A stretch of DNA of 64,000 nt from Streptomyces spinoverrucosus (GCF_006539505.1 NZ_BJND01000041.1:1-64000), one strand, 5' to 3'. Positions 42,586 through 52,065 are shown, counted from the first letter of the stretch. Notes: generated from the letters alone by a model not told the origin. Translations and numbers: made by a program.

Positions 42586-44307
42586 TTACGGGGCGTTGAT
42601 CAGGTCGTGCGGGGGGACCTGGACCGTGCGGGCGCCCGGTTCGCCGCCCAGGACGACCTTGCGGAGGGCGACGTTGTTGTTGAGGTTGGTTTCCTTGAGG
42701 CGCTTCTCCGGGTTGGCGATCACCTGGATGTAGTACGTGCCGTTCGGCAGGTCGGTGATGTCGAAGGACTGGCCGGGACGGTACTGGGTGTACGTGTCAC
42801 CGGAGCCGACGTCGAGCACCTCACGGACGGAGATGGAGTTCTGCTGACCGCACGCGGTCGACAGGTCCGTGTTGTACGGGTGCCAGTTGGCGTTCTTCAC
42901 CGTGTAGTCGATGGCGTCGGTGTTGGCCAGGCAGAACGCCTCCTTGCCGCTGCGCACCTCCTTGGTCTGGTCCTCGCTCAGCAGCCGGTAGCTGGCGAAG
43001 TCCGTGAAGTGCCAGTGCTCGTGCCCGATGCGCGGGTCCCACTCCATGGTGCCGGTGGGCGTGTACCCGACCTGCTTGCCGTCCGCGTCGTAGAAGTACT
43101 GGTACGCGTCCATCAGGTCCGCGCCCGGGCTGCGGAACCCGTCCACGACGAGCGGCGCGGGCCCGGCGTTCCACACGTTCGCGCTGAACGCCAGGTAGTC
43201 CTTGCCCGGTACGTCCCCGTCCTCGCCGTCCGTGATGGCGATGTCCCACGCCGGCAGCGAACGCAGGTCGGGCTTCGGCACGTTGGCCGGGACGCCCGCG
43301 CGCCCGGTGGGCCGCTTGGCGTTGGGCTTCAGCGCGGGCGCGATCCGCGAGCCGTCGGTGTGCCCCGGCCCGTCGCCCAGGTGCGAGGCGCGGCCCCGGT
43401 CCTCAAGGGCGTGCGACAGCTGGGGCGGGGTGGGGGCGTCGGCACCGCGAGGGCCGTAGTGATGGGCGGCGTGCCCACCCGCGGCGTGCCCACCTGCGAC
43501 GTGCGCACCCGAGGCGTGACCACCCGCGTCATGACCGCCGTGCCCGCTGTGGTGGGCGCCGGAACGCGCGGCGGCCCCGCCCTGGCCTTCACCGCCGTCG
43601 GTGATCTGCCGGACGGTCACCTTGATGGTCGGCTGGTCGTTCGGGATGCCGAACAGGTCGCGGTACTTCTTCGCCACCGCCACCTTCGCCGTGTACTCAC
43701 CGGCCGGCAGATCCACCGGCTTGTCGTAGTCGACGGTGCTGGAGTTGGACGCCCAGCCCTTCTCCACGCCCCACACGGAGCCCAGCGTCCACGGGTTCGT
43801 GGGGCAGCTCTCCGGGTAGTGCGAGGTAGCCGGGGCGTCCGGGCGGAGGCGGCCGGAGGCGTTGTTCGGGCAGAAGGTGCCCTTGGACTTCGATACCTCC
43901 TCACCGGCCGCGTTCTTGATCGACACCTCAAGGAAGCCGGGCAGCCCGGAGAAGTCCTTCACAAGACCGGCGGGCAGCTTCTTGGTCCGGACGGTTTTGC
44001 CGTCGCGCAGGACCTGCTGGGCGACCACCGGGTCCTTGTACGACTTGCGCGTCACCTTCAACTCCAGCGGCGCGTTGTCGACCGTCACATACGTCCCGAG
44101 GTCGAGATAGACCCCGGGGTCCTCCTCCCAGCGATCCAGCGTCACGGACTTCGACGCGGCGATCAGCTTGAGCTGCGGTTTACCGGGCGTGGTGCGTGCC
44201 GGGTCGGCCCCCGAGGCGACCGCGGCGCCGCCGACGACGACGGCGAGCGCGGTGCCGGCGGCGAGCGCCGAACGCTTCACGCGATTGCGGTGTTGCTGAC
44301 TGGTCAT
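42586..44307 (-). CDS. Secreted lysyl-oxidase-like copper protein
   Basis: This 573-residue protein starts at ATG 44307 with GAGGAAC upstream. The signal peptide is RSALAAGTALAVVVGGAAVA. Residues about 20-220 are beta-rich. A His/Gly-rich stretch (GAHHSGHGGHDAGGHASGAH, then VAGGHAAGGHAAHH) at about 235-275 could bind metal. The C-terminal domain (about 330-570) has the lysyl-oxidase copper motif IGHEHWHFTDFASYRL, WDIAITDGEDGDVPG and NPEKRLKETNLNNNV. Lysyl oxidases use Cu and a tyrosine-derived cofactor to oxidise lysine amines. Bacterial members are secreted, but their targets are poorly known. Confidence 0.9.
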   Translation of the reverse strand: MTSQQHRNRVKRSALAAGTALAVVVGGAAVASGADPARTTPGKPQLKLIAASKSVTLDRWEEDPGVYLDLGTYVTVDNAPLELKVTRKSYKDPVVAQQVLRDGKTVRTKKLPAGLVKDFSGLPGFLEVSIKNAAGEEVSKSKGTFCPNNASGRLRPDAPATSHYPESCPTNPWTLGSVWGVEKGWASNSSTVDYDKPVDLPAGEYTAKVAVAKKYRDLFGIPNDQPTIKVTVRQITDGGEGQGGAAARSGAHHSGHGGHDAGGHASGAHVAGGHAAGGHAAHHYGPRGADAPTPPQLSHALEDRGRASHLGDGPGHTDGSRIAPALKPNAKRPTGRAGVPANVPKPDLRSLPAWDIAITDGEDGDVPGKDYLAFSANVWNAGPAPLVVDGFRSPGADLMDAYQYFYDADGKQVGYTPTGTMEWDPRIGHEHWHFTDFASYRLLSEDQTKEVRSGKEAFCLANTDAIDYTVKNANWHPYNTDLSTACGQQNSISVREVLDVGSGDTYTQYRPGQSFDITDLPNGTYYIQVIANPEKRLKETNLNNNVALRKVVLGGEPGARTVQVPPHDLINAP

Positions 44308-44627
44308 CGGTTCCTCGTCTGCGAGTGCCACCCGTGGGCGGCATCGGACCGGACAGCCCACATCGGCCCCGGCCACCGCTGTACCGACGCACCCCACGCG
44401 CCTGGCGCCCTGAGAGTCTGTGAGCATCCTGTGAGATAGGCAAAGCCCGTGTCCGGGTTGCCTGTTGGGGCCGAAGTTCGTACGAGATGCGGGCCTGACG
44501 TGGCCGGAAGGGACGCCTCGCCCGGGCGAATCTGCGCAGGAGCGTCACACAGGCTGCACACAGTGGCCGGAATCCGTCGTTACCGTTGCAGGCCGTTCGG
44601 GGGGCATTCGACTCAGGAAGACCGCAG
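44308..44627. promoter_or_regulatory. Divergent promoter region with phased CTGTGAG repeats
   Basis: This 320-bp non-coding gap lies between lysyl oxidase (minus) and the SCO2400-like gene (plus). CTGTGAG occurs at 44418-44424 and again at 44429-44435, an exact 11-bp phase typical of OmpR/PhoP-type regulators binding as tandem units. The regulator and target direction are unknown. Nothing else convincing was seen. Confidence 0.4.
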
Positions 44628-45386
44628 ATGGACTACTGGCAGATGGACTACTGCTCCTCGTGCCGTCGGCATCTCAACGGCGCCCTGGTGTGCCCCGGAT
44701 GCGGCGCCTACGCTCCGGACATCGCACCGGCCGCCGTCCGGGCCGAGGCCGAGCCGGAGCCGGTGCACACGCCACCGGTCCCGAAGACCGAGGAGACGGC
44801 CCCTCTGCCGGAAGGCCGCGCGGCCCGGCGTCGGCAGCGGGTCCGCTGGAAGAAGAGCCAGCGCCGGGCCCTGGTGGCGACGGCGGTCGCCCTGGTCGGC
44901 GGCGGACTGACCCTCACCACGATGGACCGCGGCGCCCCCACCGACCGCGCCCAGGCGACCGCCGCACCCGAGCTGACCCTGGACACCGCGGGGCGGCAGC
45001 CGGCGGAGGACATACGTCCCCAGCCGGATAAGCAGCGCACCGCGCCCGGGCCGACCGCCCCGCGGTCCCAGTCCCCGGACTCCGCCTCCGACTCCGCGGC
45101 GAGCCGCACCCAGCAGCGCCCCACAAACCCCGCCCCGCACAGCGCGCCCCCGGACACGCCGGTCTCGGCCCCGACGACGGCGCCCCAAGCCCCGCAACAC
45201 CGCTCCGACTCCCAGGTGCCCCCGGTGGACACGGCCCCCAGCGCCACCCCCACCACGCCGCCCCAGCCGACCTCACCCCCGGCCGACACCGGCACGAAGC
45301 CCACCACCCCCGACCCGGCGACCTCCGCCCCGGCGACGACACCCACGTCACCCCAGCTCTGCGTACTGGTGCTCTGCCTGGGCTGA
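44628..45386 (+). CDS. SCO2400-family zinc-ribbon membrane-anchored protein
   Basis: This 252-residue protein starts at ATG 44628 with AGGAAG upstream (ATG 44643 is an alternative, as the MDY word is repeated: MDYWQMDYCSSC). It has a CxxC...CxxC zinc ribbon (CSSCRRHLNGALVCPGCG), a basic stretch (RRRQRVRWKKSQRR), one membrane helix (ALVATAVALVGGGLTLTT) and a Pro/Thr/Ser-rich tail ending LCVLVLCLG. This arrangement matches the Streptomyces SCO2400 family, conserved but of unknown role. The ribbon would be cytosolic and the Pro/Thr tail outside, as in a wall-spanning anchor. Confidence 0.85.
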   Translation: MDYWQMDYCSSCRRHLNGALVCPGCGAYAPDIAPAAVRAEAEPEPVHTPPVPKTEETAPLPEGRAARRRQRVRWKKSQRRALVATAVALVGGGLTLTTMDRGAPTDRAQATAAPELTLDTAGRQPAEDIRPQPDKQRTAPGPTAPRSQSPDSASDSAASRTQQRPTNPAPHSAPPDTPVSAPTTAPQAPQHRSDSQVPPVDTAPSATPTTPPQPTSPPADTGTKPTTPDPATSAPATTPTSPQLCVLVLCLG

Positions 45387-45464
45387 CACCTGGTCGGGCC
45401 TCCTCCGATCCCCGTTGCGGACGCCGCACTCCCGCTCCGGACGCCACGCTCCCACACGCCGAGG

Positions 45465-45481
45465 TTCACCTTTCCGGTGAA
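45465..45481. promoter_or_regulatory. Dyad TTCACC-N5-GGTGAA upstream of alpha-glucosidase
   Basis: TTCACC (45465-45470), TTTCC, GGTGAA (45476-45481) form a perfect 6-bp dyad about 58 bp upstream of the GTG start, a suitable position for a sugar-responsive repressor. It is a candidate operator only. Confidence 0.45.
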
Positions 45482-45538
45482 GTGGACAAAGTCCTCGTAT
45501 CGTCCGGCGCAGAGCGACCGACCGTAGGAGGAGCCCGA

Positions 45539-47194
45539 GTGACCACTGCCGACCTCTCCCCCAAAAGCCCCGACTGGTGGCGTCAGGCCGTCATCTACCA
45601 GGTCTACCCCCGCAGCTTCGCCGACGCCGACGGCGACGGACTCGGCGACCTGAAGGGCATCACCCAGCGCCTCACCCACCTCGCCGCCCTCGGCGTCGAC
45701 GCCCTCTGGCTCAGCCCCTTCTACCCCTCCGAACTGGCCGACGGCGGCTACGACGTGGCCGACTACCGCGACGTCGACCCCCGCCTCGGCAGCCTCGACG
45801 ACTTCGACGCCATGGTCGCCGAGGCACACCGCCTGGGCCTGAAGGTGCTCGTCGACATCGTCCCCAACCACAGCTCCCACCAGCACGTCTGGTTCCAGGA
45901 GGCGCTGCGCGCCGGACCCGGTTCCGCCGCCCGCGACCGTTACGTCTTCCGCGACGGCCGCGGTGCCCATGGCGAACTCCCGCCCACCGACTGGCAGTCC
46001 GTCTTCGGCGGCAGCGCCTGGCGCCGCGTCCCGGACGGCCAGTGGTACCTGCACCTGTTCGCCCCCCAGCAGCCCGACCTCAACTGGGAGAACGAGGAGG
46101 TCCGCGCCGACTTCCGCACCACGCTGCGCTTCTGGTCCGACCGCGGCGTCGACGGCTTCCGCGTCGATGTCGCGCACGCCCTCGCCAAGGACCTCGGCGA
46201 ACCCCTCCGCGACCTCGGCGCCCCCGAGCTCAGCGACGAGGCCGCCCTCGCGACCATGCCACCGGGCAGCCACCCCTTCTACGACCGCGACGAGGTCCAC
46301 GAGATCTACCGCGACTGGCGCAAGATCCTCGACGCCTACTCCCCGCCCCGCATGGCCGTCGCCGAGGCCTGGGTCCCCGGCGCCCGCCGCGTGCTGTACG
46401 CCCGCCCGGACGAACTCGGCCAGGCCTTCAACTTCGAGTACCTCAAGGCCCGTTGGGACGCCGACGAGCTGCGCGAGGTCATCACCGCGTCCCTCGCCAC
46501 CGCCCACGCGGCCGGCGCCTCCGCCACCTGGGTGCTGTCCAACCACGACGTCATCCGCCACGCCACCCGCCTGATGCTCCCGCCCGGCACCGACCCCGAC
46601 GCCTGGCTCCTGTCCGGCGGCAACGCCCCCACCGTCGACGCGGCGGCCGGCCTGCGCCGCGCCCGCGCCGCCACGCTGCTGATGCTGGCGCTGCCCGGAT
46701 CGTCGTACGTCTACCAGGGGGAGGAACTCGGCCTGCCCGAGGTGGCCGACCTGCCCACGGCCGTCCTCCAGGACCCCATCTGGGAGCAGACGGGCCGCGT
46801 CCGCAAGGGCCGCGACGGCTGCCGGGTGCCGCTGCCGTGGACGATGACCGGTCCGTCGTACGGCTTCGGCGCGGGCGGCGCCTGGCTGCCGCAGCCGGCG
46901 AGCTTCGCGTCGTACGCCGTCGAGGCCCAGGACGGGGTCGAGGGCTCGACCCTGGAGCTGTACCGCACGGCCCTGCGGCTGCGCCGCAAGCTGCTGGAGG
47001 GCGAGTCGCTGACCTGGGCCGACGACACCCCGCCCGGCGTGCTGCACTTCGTGCGCTCCGACGGCTGGCGCTGCCTGGCCAACCTCTCCGACCGTCCCGT
47101 ACCCCTGCCGCCCGGCGATCCGCTGCTGTCCAGCGCGCCCCTGGAGCCCGACGGACGCCTGGGCCCCGACACCACGGTCTGGCTAGGCCGCTGA
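45539..47194 (+). CDS. GH13 alpha-glucosidase (maltase / oligo-1,6-glucosidase type)
   Basis: This 551-residue cytosolic enzyme starts at GTG 45539 with AGGAGG. The GH13 regions are all present: VIYQVYPRSFADADGDGLGD, VDIVPNHSSHQHVWF, GFRVDVAHAL (nucleophile Asp), MAVAEAWVPGARRVLY (acid/base Glu) and VLSNHDVIRHATR (third Asp). The VDV after the nucleophile and QPDLNWENEEV place it with alpha-glucosidases rather than amylases. It releases glucose from short maltosaccharides. It stands 152 bp from the SCO2400-like gene and 97 bp before the GrpE-like gene. Confidence 0.95.
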   Translation: MTTADLSPKSPDWWRQAVIYQVYPRSFADADGDGLGDLKGITQRLTHLAALGVDALWLSPFYPSELADGGYDVADYRDVDPRLGSLDDFDAMVAEAHRLGLKVLVDIVPNHSSHQHVWFQEALRAGPGSAARDRYVFRDGRGAHGELPPTDWQSVFGGSAWRRVPDGQWYLHLFAPQQPDLNWENEEVRADFRTTLRFWSDRGVDGFRVDVAHALAKDLGEPLRDLGAPELSDEAALATMPPGSHPFYDRDEVHEIYRDWRKILDAYSPPRMAVAEAWVPGARRVLYARPDELGQAFNFEYLKARWDADELREVITASLATAHAAGASATWVLSNHDVIRHATRLMLPPGTDPDAWLLSGGNAPTVDAAAGLRRARAATLLMLALPGSSYVYQGEELGLPEVADLPTAVLQDPIWEQTGRVRKGRDGCRVPLPWTMTGPSYGFGAGGAWLPQPASFASYAVEAQDGVEGSTLELYRTALRLRRKLLEGESLTWADDTPPGVLHFVRSDGWRCLANLSDRPVPLPPGDPLLSSAPLEPDGRLGPDTTVWLGR

Positions 47195-47291
47195 CCCCAT
47201 GCCCGGGGGAGGCCTCCCCTTGACAAGCCGCTGCCCTCGGCTTACCCAGGGCTGGTAGGCACAGCTCGCTTTGTGCGAGGAGGTGGCCGGG

Positions 47292-47738
47292 ATGGCCGGA
47301 TCCCAGGCTTCCGGCGGGAGCACCCGCGCGGAGCTGGCCGAGCGCACCGCCGACCTGCAACGCGTGAAGGCCGAGTACGACAACTACCGCAAGCGGGTAC
47401 GGCGGGACCGGCTCGCCGTACGGGAGATCGCGGTGGCCAATGTGCTGCGCGGGCTGCTGCCGGTGCTGGACGCGGTGGACCGGGCCTGCGCGCACGAGAC
47501 GATGACACCGGGGCTGCGGGAGATCACCGAGGCCCTGGAGGTCCAGACCGGGGCGCTGGGCCTGGTGGCGTTCGGGGAGGTGGGCGACCCCTTCGACCCG
47601 GCCCGCCACGAGGCGCTCGCCCACCACGTCTCCCCGTCCTGCCCCCGCCCGACCTGCACGGCGGTCCTGCGCCCCGGCTACCGGGTCGGTGACCAGCTGC
47701 TGCGTCCGGCCTGCGTGGAGGTCACCGGCCCGGAGTAG
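47292..47738 (+). CDS. grpE: Short GrpE-like nucleotide exchange factor
   Basis: This 148-residue protein starts at ATG 47292 behind GAGGAGG. It has a short coiled coil (LAERTADLQRVKAEYDNYRK) and the GrpE signature (NVLRGLLPVLDAVDRACAHE, GDPFDPARHEALAHHVSP, TAVLRPGYRVGDQLLRPACV). GrpE releases ADP from DnaK. This copy lacks the long N-terminal coil and is not next to dnaK or dnaJ, so it is a second, divergent paralogue rather than the housekeeping gene. Confidence 0.9.
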   Translation: MAGSQASGGSTRAELAERTADLQRVKAEYDNYRKRVRRDRLAVREIAVANVLRGLLPVLDAVDRACAHETMTPGLREITEALEVQTGALGLVAFGEVGDPFDPARHEALAHHVSPSCPRPTCTAVLRPGYRVGDQLLRPACVEVTGPE

Positions 47739-47748
47739 CGCCGTAGCC

Positions 47749-49035
47749 CTACGCCACGACGGCCATCTCGTGCGGCGTGTTGTTCAGCCGCCGCACACCG
47801 TCCGGCGTGCACGTCACGATGTCCTCGATCCGGACCCCGAACCGGCCCGGCAGATAGATCCCGGGCTCCACGGAAAAGCACATCCCCGGCACCAGCGGCT
47901 GCGGCTCGCCCTCGACGAGATAGGGCGGCTCGTGGGTGGTGACGCCGATGCCGTGGCCGGTGCGGTGGACGAAGTACGCGCCGTACCCGGCCTCCTCGAT
48001 CACCGCCCGCGCCACCCGGTCGATCTCCTGGCACGTCACCCCCGGCCGCACCGTGCGCACCGCCGCCTCCTGCGCCACCCGCACGATGTCGTGCACCTTG
48101 CGCTCCTCGGCGCTCGGCTCACCCACGTGCACGGTACGGGTGATGTCGGAGCCGTACCCGTCCTTGAGCCCGCCGAAGTCGAGGACGATCATGTCCCCGT
48201 CCTCGATCACCCGGTCCCCCGCCTCATGGTGCGGGTTCGCCCCGTTCGGCCCCGAGCCGACGATGGTGAAGTCGACCTGGCTGTGCCCGTGCTCGCGCAG
48301 CAGCCGCGCCAGGTCGGCGGCCACGTCCGCCTCCCGCCGCCCCGCGAACCGTACGGCCAGGATCTCCCGGTACGCCGCGTCCGCCGCCGCGCCCGCCGCG
48401 GCGAGCCGCTCCACCTCGTGCGCGTCCTTCACGGCTCGCAGCATCGGCAGTACGACGCTCAGCGCGCGGTACGTCGTCAGCGGCAGCGCCTCCTGCAACC
48501 CGAGCAGGTGCAGCGCCCAGGTCGCGTCCCCGACGCCGTACCGCCCGTTGGGCCGCAGCAGCCCCGCCGCGGCGGCGTACGGGTCCTGCCCGTCCCGCCA
48601 CTCCGTCATCCGCACCGCGCCCGCCCCCGGCGCGGCCGAGGCGTCCGGCCGCTCCAGCGCGGGGACGAGGAGGCGGGGCTCGGAGTCCTGGGTGAGGACG
48701 AGGAGGGTGAGCCGCTCGGTGATCGGAGGCCGGTACCCGCACAGCCACGCCAGGTCCGGGCCGGGCGTGACCAGCACCCCCGACAGCCCGGCGGCGGCCG
48801 CGTCACGGGCGGCGCGGCGCATCCGGGTGGCGTAGTCGTGCTCGGTGAAGGCGATGGGGTCGTGGTCGCCGGAAGCCACCGGGTGCGCCGGGTGGGCCGG
48901 GTTCTCGGGGTGGGCCCGGTGCTCGGGGTGCGCCAGGTGGGCCGGATGCTCGGGGTGCGCCGGGTGCTCGGGATGCGTCGGGTGCTCGGGGTGCACCGGG
49001 TCCATCGCGCCCATCGGTCCCGCTGTCTCGCTCAT
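47749..49035 (-). CDS. M24-family Xaa-Pro aminopeptidase-like metallopeptidase
   Basis: This 428-residue protein starts at ATG 49035 (GTG 49038 possible). The pita-bread C-terminal domain shows DFTIVGSGPNGANPHHEAGD, MIVLDFGGLKDGYGSDITRT (two Asp ligands), RTGHGIGVTTHEPPYLVEG and CFSVEPGIYLPGRFGVRIED, so the metal site is intact. The N-terminal creatinase-like domain begins near residue 60 (FTEHDYATRMRRAARDAAAA). Residues about 10-55 are an unusual His-Pro repeat (DPVHPEHPTHPEHPAHPEHP and similar), encoded by near-identical 9-12 bp repeats at about 48880-49005. The family cleaves X-Pro dipeptides. Confidence 0.92.
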   Translation of the reverse strand: MSETAGPMGAMDPVHPEHPTHPEHPAHPEHPAHLAHPEHRAHPENPAHPAHPVASGDHDPIAFTEHDYATRMRRAARDAAAAGLSGVLVTPGPDLAWLCGYRPPITERLTLLVLTQDSEPRLLVPALERPDASAAPGAGAVRMTEWRDGQDPYAAAAGLLRPNGRYGVGDATWALHLLGLQEALPLTTYRALSVVLPMLRAVKDAHEVERLAAAGAAADAAYREILAVRFAGRREADVAADLARLLREHGHSQVDFTIVGSGPNGANPHHEAGDRVIEDGDMIVLDFGGLKDGYGSDITRTVHVGEPSAEERKVHDIVRVAQEAAVRTVRPGVTCQEIDRVARAVIEEAGYGAYFVHRTGHGIGVTTHEPPYLVEGEPQPLVPGMCFSVEPGIYLPGRFGVRIEDIVTCTPDGVRRLNNTPHEMAVVA

Positions 49036-49157
49036 CACTGTCGCCTCGTCGCTCGGCCGTGGCTGTCCGCCGCGGTCCCGTCCATTGGAAGGGTTCGGTC
49101 GGCTGGGTGCGTCCGCGAACTAGCCCATACGAGTGAGCCCGAAGGCCGTCCCGCCCG

Positions 49158-49604
49158 TCAGTACCGCACCGCCCGCCCCACCTCCGCCCGCACCTCACCG
49201 GACAGCTCGTGCGTGCTGCGGGCCGTGCCCGTCCCGGTCTCCCCGGCCGGTACGTCGGCCACGGTCAGCACGACGGCGTCCCGGAAGTCCCCGTCCGGGT
49301 CGGTGAAGTTGACCTGCACGGCGAAGGACTTCGTACTGTCGGCGGTGTTGCGCACCCTGACCTCGACGGTCGTGCGCCCGTCCCGCCCGCTCACCGGGTC
49401 ACCGAGCGTCACGTCCTTGTTGACGTCGACGCCCGCCCTGATCTCGTCGAACCTGCGTTCTGCCTCCGCCGTGGCGGACGCCCACAGATCCGAGGCCCGC
49501 GCCCCCGGCTCCTCCTCGCCCTCACCCCCGCACGCCACCGACCCGGCGCCCACCACCGCAACCAGCACCGCTGCGACCACCCACCGCGCCCGGCAACCGG
49601 CCAT
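49158..49604 (-). CDS. Small putative lipoprotein
   Basis: This 148-residue protein starts at ATG 49604 with GGAGG. The signal RARWVVAAVLVAVVGAGSVAC ends in a lipobox-like SVAC. The mature part has an acidic helix (ASDLWASATAEAERRFDEIR), then a beta-rich domain (TTVEVRVRNTADSTKSFAVQ, VNFTDPDGDFRDAVVLTV) similar in style to FxLYD-type extracytoplasmic domains. Function is unknown. It is separated by 122 bp from the M24 peptidase gene. Confidence 0.75.
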   Translation of the reverse strand: MAGCRARWVVAAVLVAVVGAGSVACGGEGEEEPGARASDLWASATAEAERRFDEIRAGVDVNKDVTLGDPVSGRDGRTTVEVRVRNTADSTKSFAVQVNFTDPDGDFRDAVVLTVADVPAGETGTGTARSTHELSGEVRAEVGRAVRY

Positions 49605-49752
49605 GCCAGCCTCCAGCCCGAGGAACCCGTCACCCTCCCTCCAGTGAAGGCCCACCCGCGCGCACCCGCATCCGCGCAGGTCAGCCCATGGCTGGGGTCT
49701 GAGGTTGGGATCAGGTCGGCTGGGAGGGACTGCGCCTCTCAGGCGACAGGCC

Positions 49753-50706
49753 CTAGCCCTCCACAGTCGCCAGCCACAGCTTCACGTACCGCTCCTCGTC
49801 GACGTCCAGCGCCACATCGACCAGCGGCTGTTCACGCGCCTCGCCGTGGATCTCGGACTCACCGGGCCGGGGCCGGAGGTCGACAATGGTCTGCCCCCGG
49901 GTCGGCCCCGGCGCCAGAGACACCTCGACGGGCAGTGCCCGCGTGGTGAGCCCCGCGGGATCGGCGACCGCGCACACCGCACCGGCGTCGCCGAGCCCGC
50001 CCGCCGGATCCTCCTCGGTCCCCGGTCCCCGATGGGCGAGCAGCTCACCCCCGAGCCGCACCCCCGGCTCGGAGGCGGCCCGCAGTCGCCGTACGTCCGA
50101 GGCCGGGACGACGACCCGCATGAACACATCCAGCCCGTACATGGTGATCGGCACCCCGGCGGTGAGCAGAATCGCCGCGGCCTCCGGGTCGTGCCACACA
50201 TTGAACTCGGCGACGGGCGTCGCGTTCCCGGCGGCCACCGCACCCCCCATGAATACGATCCGCTCGATGTTGGCGGTCACCTCCGGGTGGGTGCGGAGCA
50301 GCAGGGCGATGTTGGTGAGCGGCGCGGTGGGGATGAGGGTGACCGGCCGCGGGGAGGCGAGGATCTCGCGGCGCAGCAGCGTCACGGCGTCCACGTCCAC
50401 CGGCGTACGGGCCGGCGCGGGCAGCCCCAGGTCGCCCATCCCGTCGTGCCCGTGCACATGCCGGGCGGAACGCGGCGCCTCGACCAGCGGCCGCGCGGCA
50501 CCCCGGGCGACGGGTACGTCACCGGCGCCCGCCTGCTCCAGCACGGTGAGCGTGTTCCGTACGACGCCGTCCACGTCGGTGTTCCCGGCGACGCAGGTGA
50601 CGGCGCGCAGGTCGATCCCCGGGTGCCGTACGGCGAACAGCAGGGCAAGGGCGTCGTCGACGCCGGTGTCGCAGTCGATGATCACCGGGATGGGCTGACC
50701 GTTCAC
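49753..50706 (-). CDS. Inosine-uridine-type nucleoside hydrolase
   Basis: This 317-residue enzyme is read from GTG 50706, which has AAGGAG 7 nt upstream; a GTG at 50721 is in frame, because the AAGGAGCCCCGCGTG word is locally duplicated. The Ca-binding family motif IIDCDTGVDDALALLFA is at the N-terminus, and family segments LIPTAPLTNIALLL, FMGGAVAAGNATPVAEFNVW and DPEAAAILL follow. It cleaves ribonucleosides to base and ribose. The TAG stop is within CTAGGGCCTGTC, similar to the ends of the MITE-like element at 37438. Confidence 0.92.
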   Translation of the reverse strand: MNGQPIPVIIDCDTGVDDALALLFAVRHPGIDLRAVTCVAGNTDVDGVVRNTLTVLEQAGAGDVPVARGAARPLVEAPRSARHVHGHDGMGDLGLPAPARTPVDVDAVTLLRREILASPRPVTLIPTAPLTNIALLLRTHPEVTANIERIVFMGGAVAAGNATPVAEFNVWHDPEAAAILLTAGVPITMYGLDVFMRVVVPASDVRRLRAASEPGVRLGGELLAHRGPGTEEDPAGGLGDAGAVCAVADPAGLTTRALPVEVSLAPGPTRGQTIVDLRPRPGESEIHGEAREQPLVDVALDVDEERYVKLWLATVEG

Positions 50707-50771
50707 GCGGGGCTCCTTCACGCGGGGCTCTTCTCACCGGGCCGGTACGACCCCTGCCTACGCGAGCGACC

Positions 50772-52018
50772 CTACGCGGATTCCCACAACGCGGTGCCGC
50801 GAGCCGCGACCCGGGCGACGATCCGGTCCACCAGGTCGTCCGCGCCGAGGCTCCCCACCGTCGCCCGTCCCGAAGCCGCAGGGAGACCGCCTCGTCCTGG
50901 ACCTCCCGCTCGCCGACGACGACCTGATACGGCACGTACCGCGCCGCCCGGATCCGAGCCCCCAGACTCCCCTGCTCGGCCCCGGCGACCTCGGCCCGCA
51001 CCCCACGGCCCAGGGCCCGCCGCACGACCTCCTCGGCCCACCCCCTCTGCGCCTCCACCACGGGCATCACGACAAGCTGCACGGGCGCGAGCCACACCGG
51101 AAAGGCGCCCCCGTGCACCTCGATGAGCTGCGCGACGGCCCGTTCCGCGCTTCCGATGACGCTCCGATGCACCATGACGGGCCGATGCTTCCCGCCGTCC
51201 GCACCGACGTACTGCAGCCCGAACCGCTCGGGTTGGTAGAAATCGATCTGCACGGTGGACAGGGTGGCCTCCCGCCCCGCCGCATCCACGACCTGCACAT
51301 CGACCTTGGGCCCATAGAAAGCGGCCTCGCCCTCGACGGCCTCGTAAGCCACCCCCGCCGCATCGAGCACGTCCCGCAACAACGCGGTGGCCCGCCGCCA
51401 AAGCCGCTCGTCATCGACGTACTTACCGCCCTTGTCGCCCGCCCCCGGCAACGACAGCCGGTACCGAGCAGCGGAGATCCCGAGATCGGCGTACGCCCGC
51501 CGAATCATCTCCAGGGCGGCACCGGCCTCATCGACGGCCTGCTCACCGGTACAGAAGACATGCCCGTCATTGAGCTGAATCCCCCGAACCCGGGTGAGCC
51601 CACCGAGCACGCCCGACAGCTCCGCCCGATACATCGCGCCCAACTCGGCGATCCTCAGCGGCAGTTCGCGATAACTCCGCGCTCGCGCCCGATAGATGAG
51701 CGCATGATGCGGACAGAGGGACGGCCGCAGCACGACCTCCTCCGCCCCCACCTCCATCGGCGGAAACATGTCGTCGCGGTAGTGCTCCCAGTGCCCCGAG
51801 ATCTCGTACAGCTCCCGCTTCCCGAGCACGGGCGAGTACACATGCCGATACCCGGCCGACCGCTCCACGTCCCTCAGGTACTCCTCCAGCGCATGCCGTA
51901 CGACGGCCCCGTCCGGCAGCCAGTACGGCAGCCCGGCCCCCATCAGCGGATCGGTACCGAACAGCTCCAGCTCCCGCCCAAGGCGCCGGTGGTCGTACGC
52001 GGGTTCCATCGAATGCAC
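50772..52018 (-). CDS. thrS: Short threonyl-tRNA synthetase with apparent 3' frameshift
   Basis: Read from GTG 52018 (GGGAG 6 nt upstream), this about 415-residue synthetase has the class II core and anticodon domain but lacks the N-terminal TGS and editing domains of housekeeping ThrRS. Zn ligands and motif 2 are seen (LRPSLCPHHALIYRARARSY, FYGPKVDVQV, RPVMVHRSVIGSAERAVAQL). Near 50855-50865 one G seems to be missing: the original frame becomes RRWGASARTTWW, while the other gives VGSLGADDLVDRIVARVAAR ending at TAG 50772. Only the last about 32 residues are affected. This may be an assembly error or a real lesion. A threonine-attenuator-like leader lies upstream. Confidence 0.85.
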
Positions 52019-52065
52019 GGGTCTCCCTCTTTCTCGCGATCGGGGCGAGAACCCGCTGCACAGAC

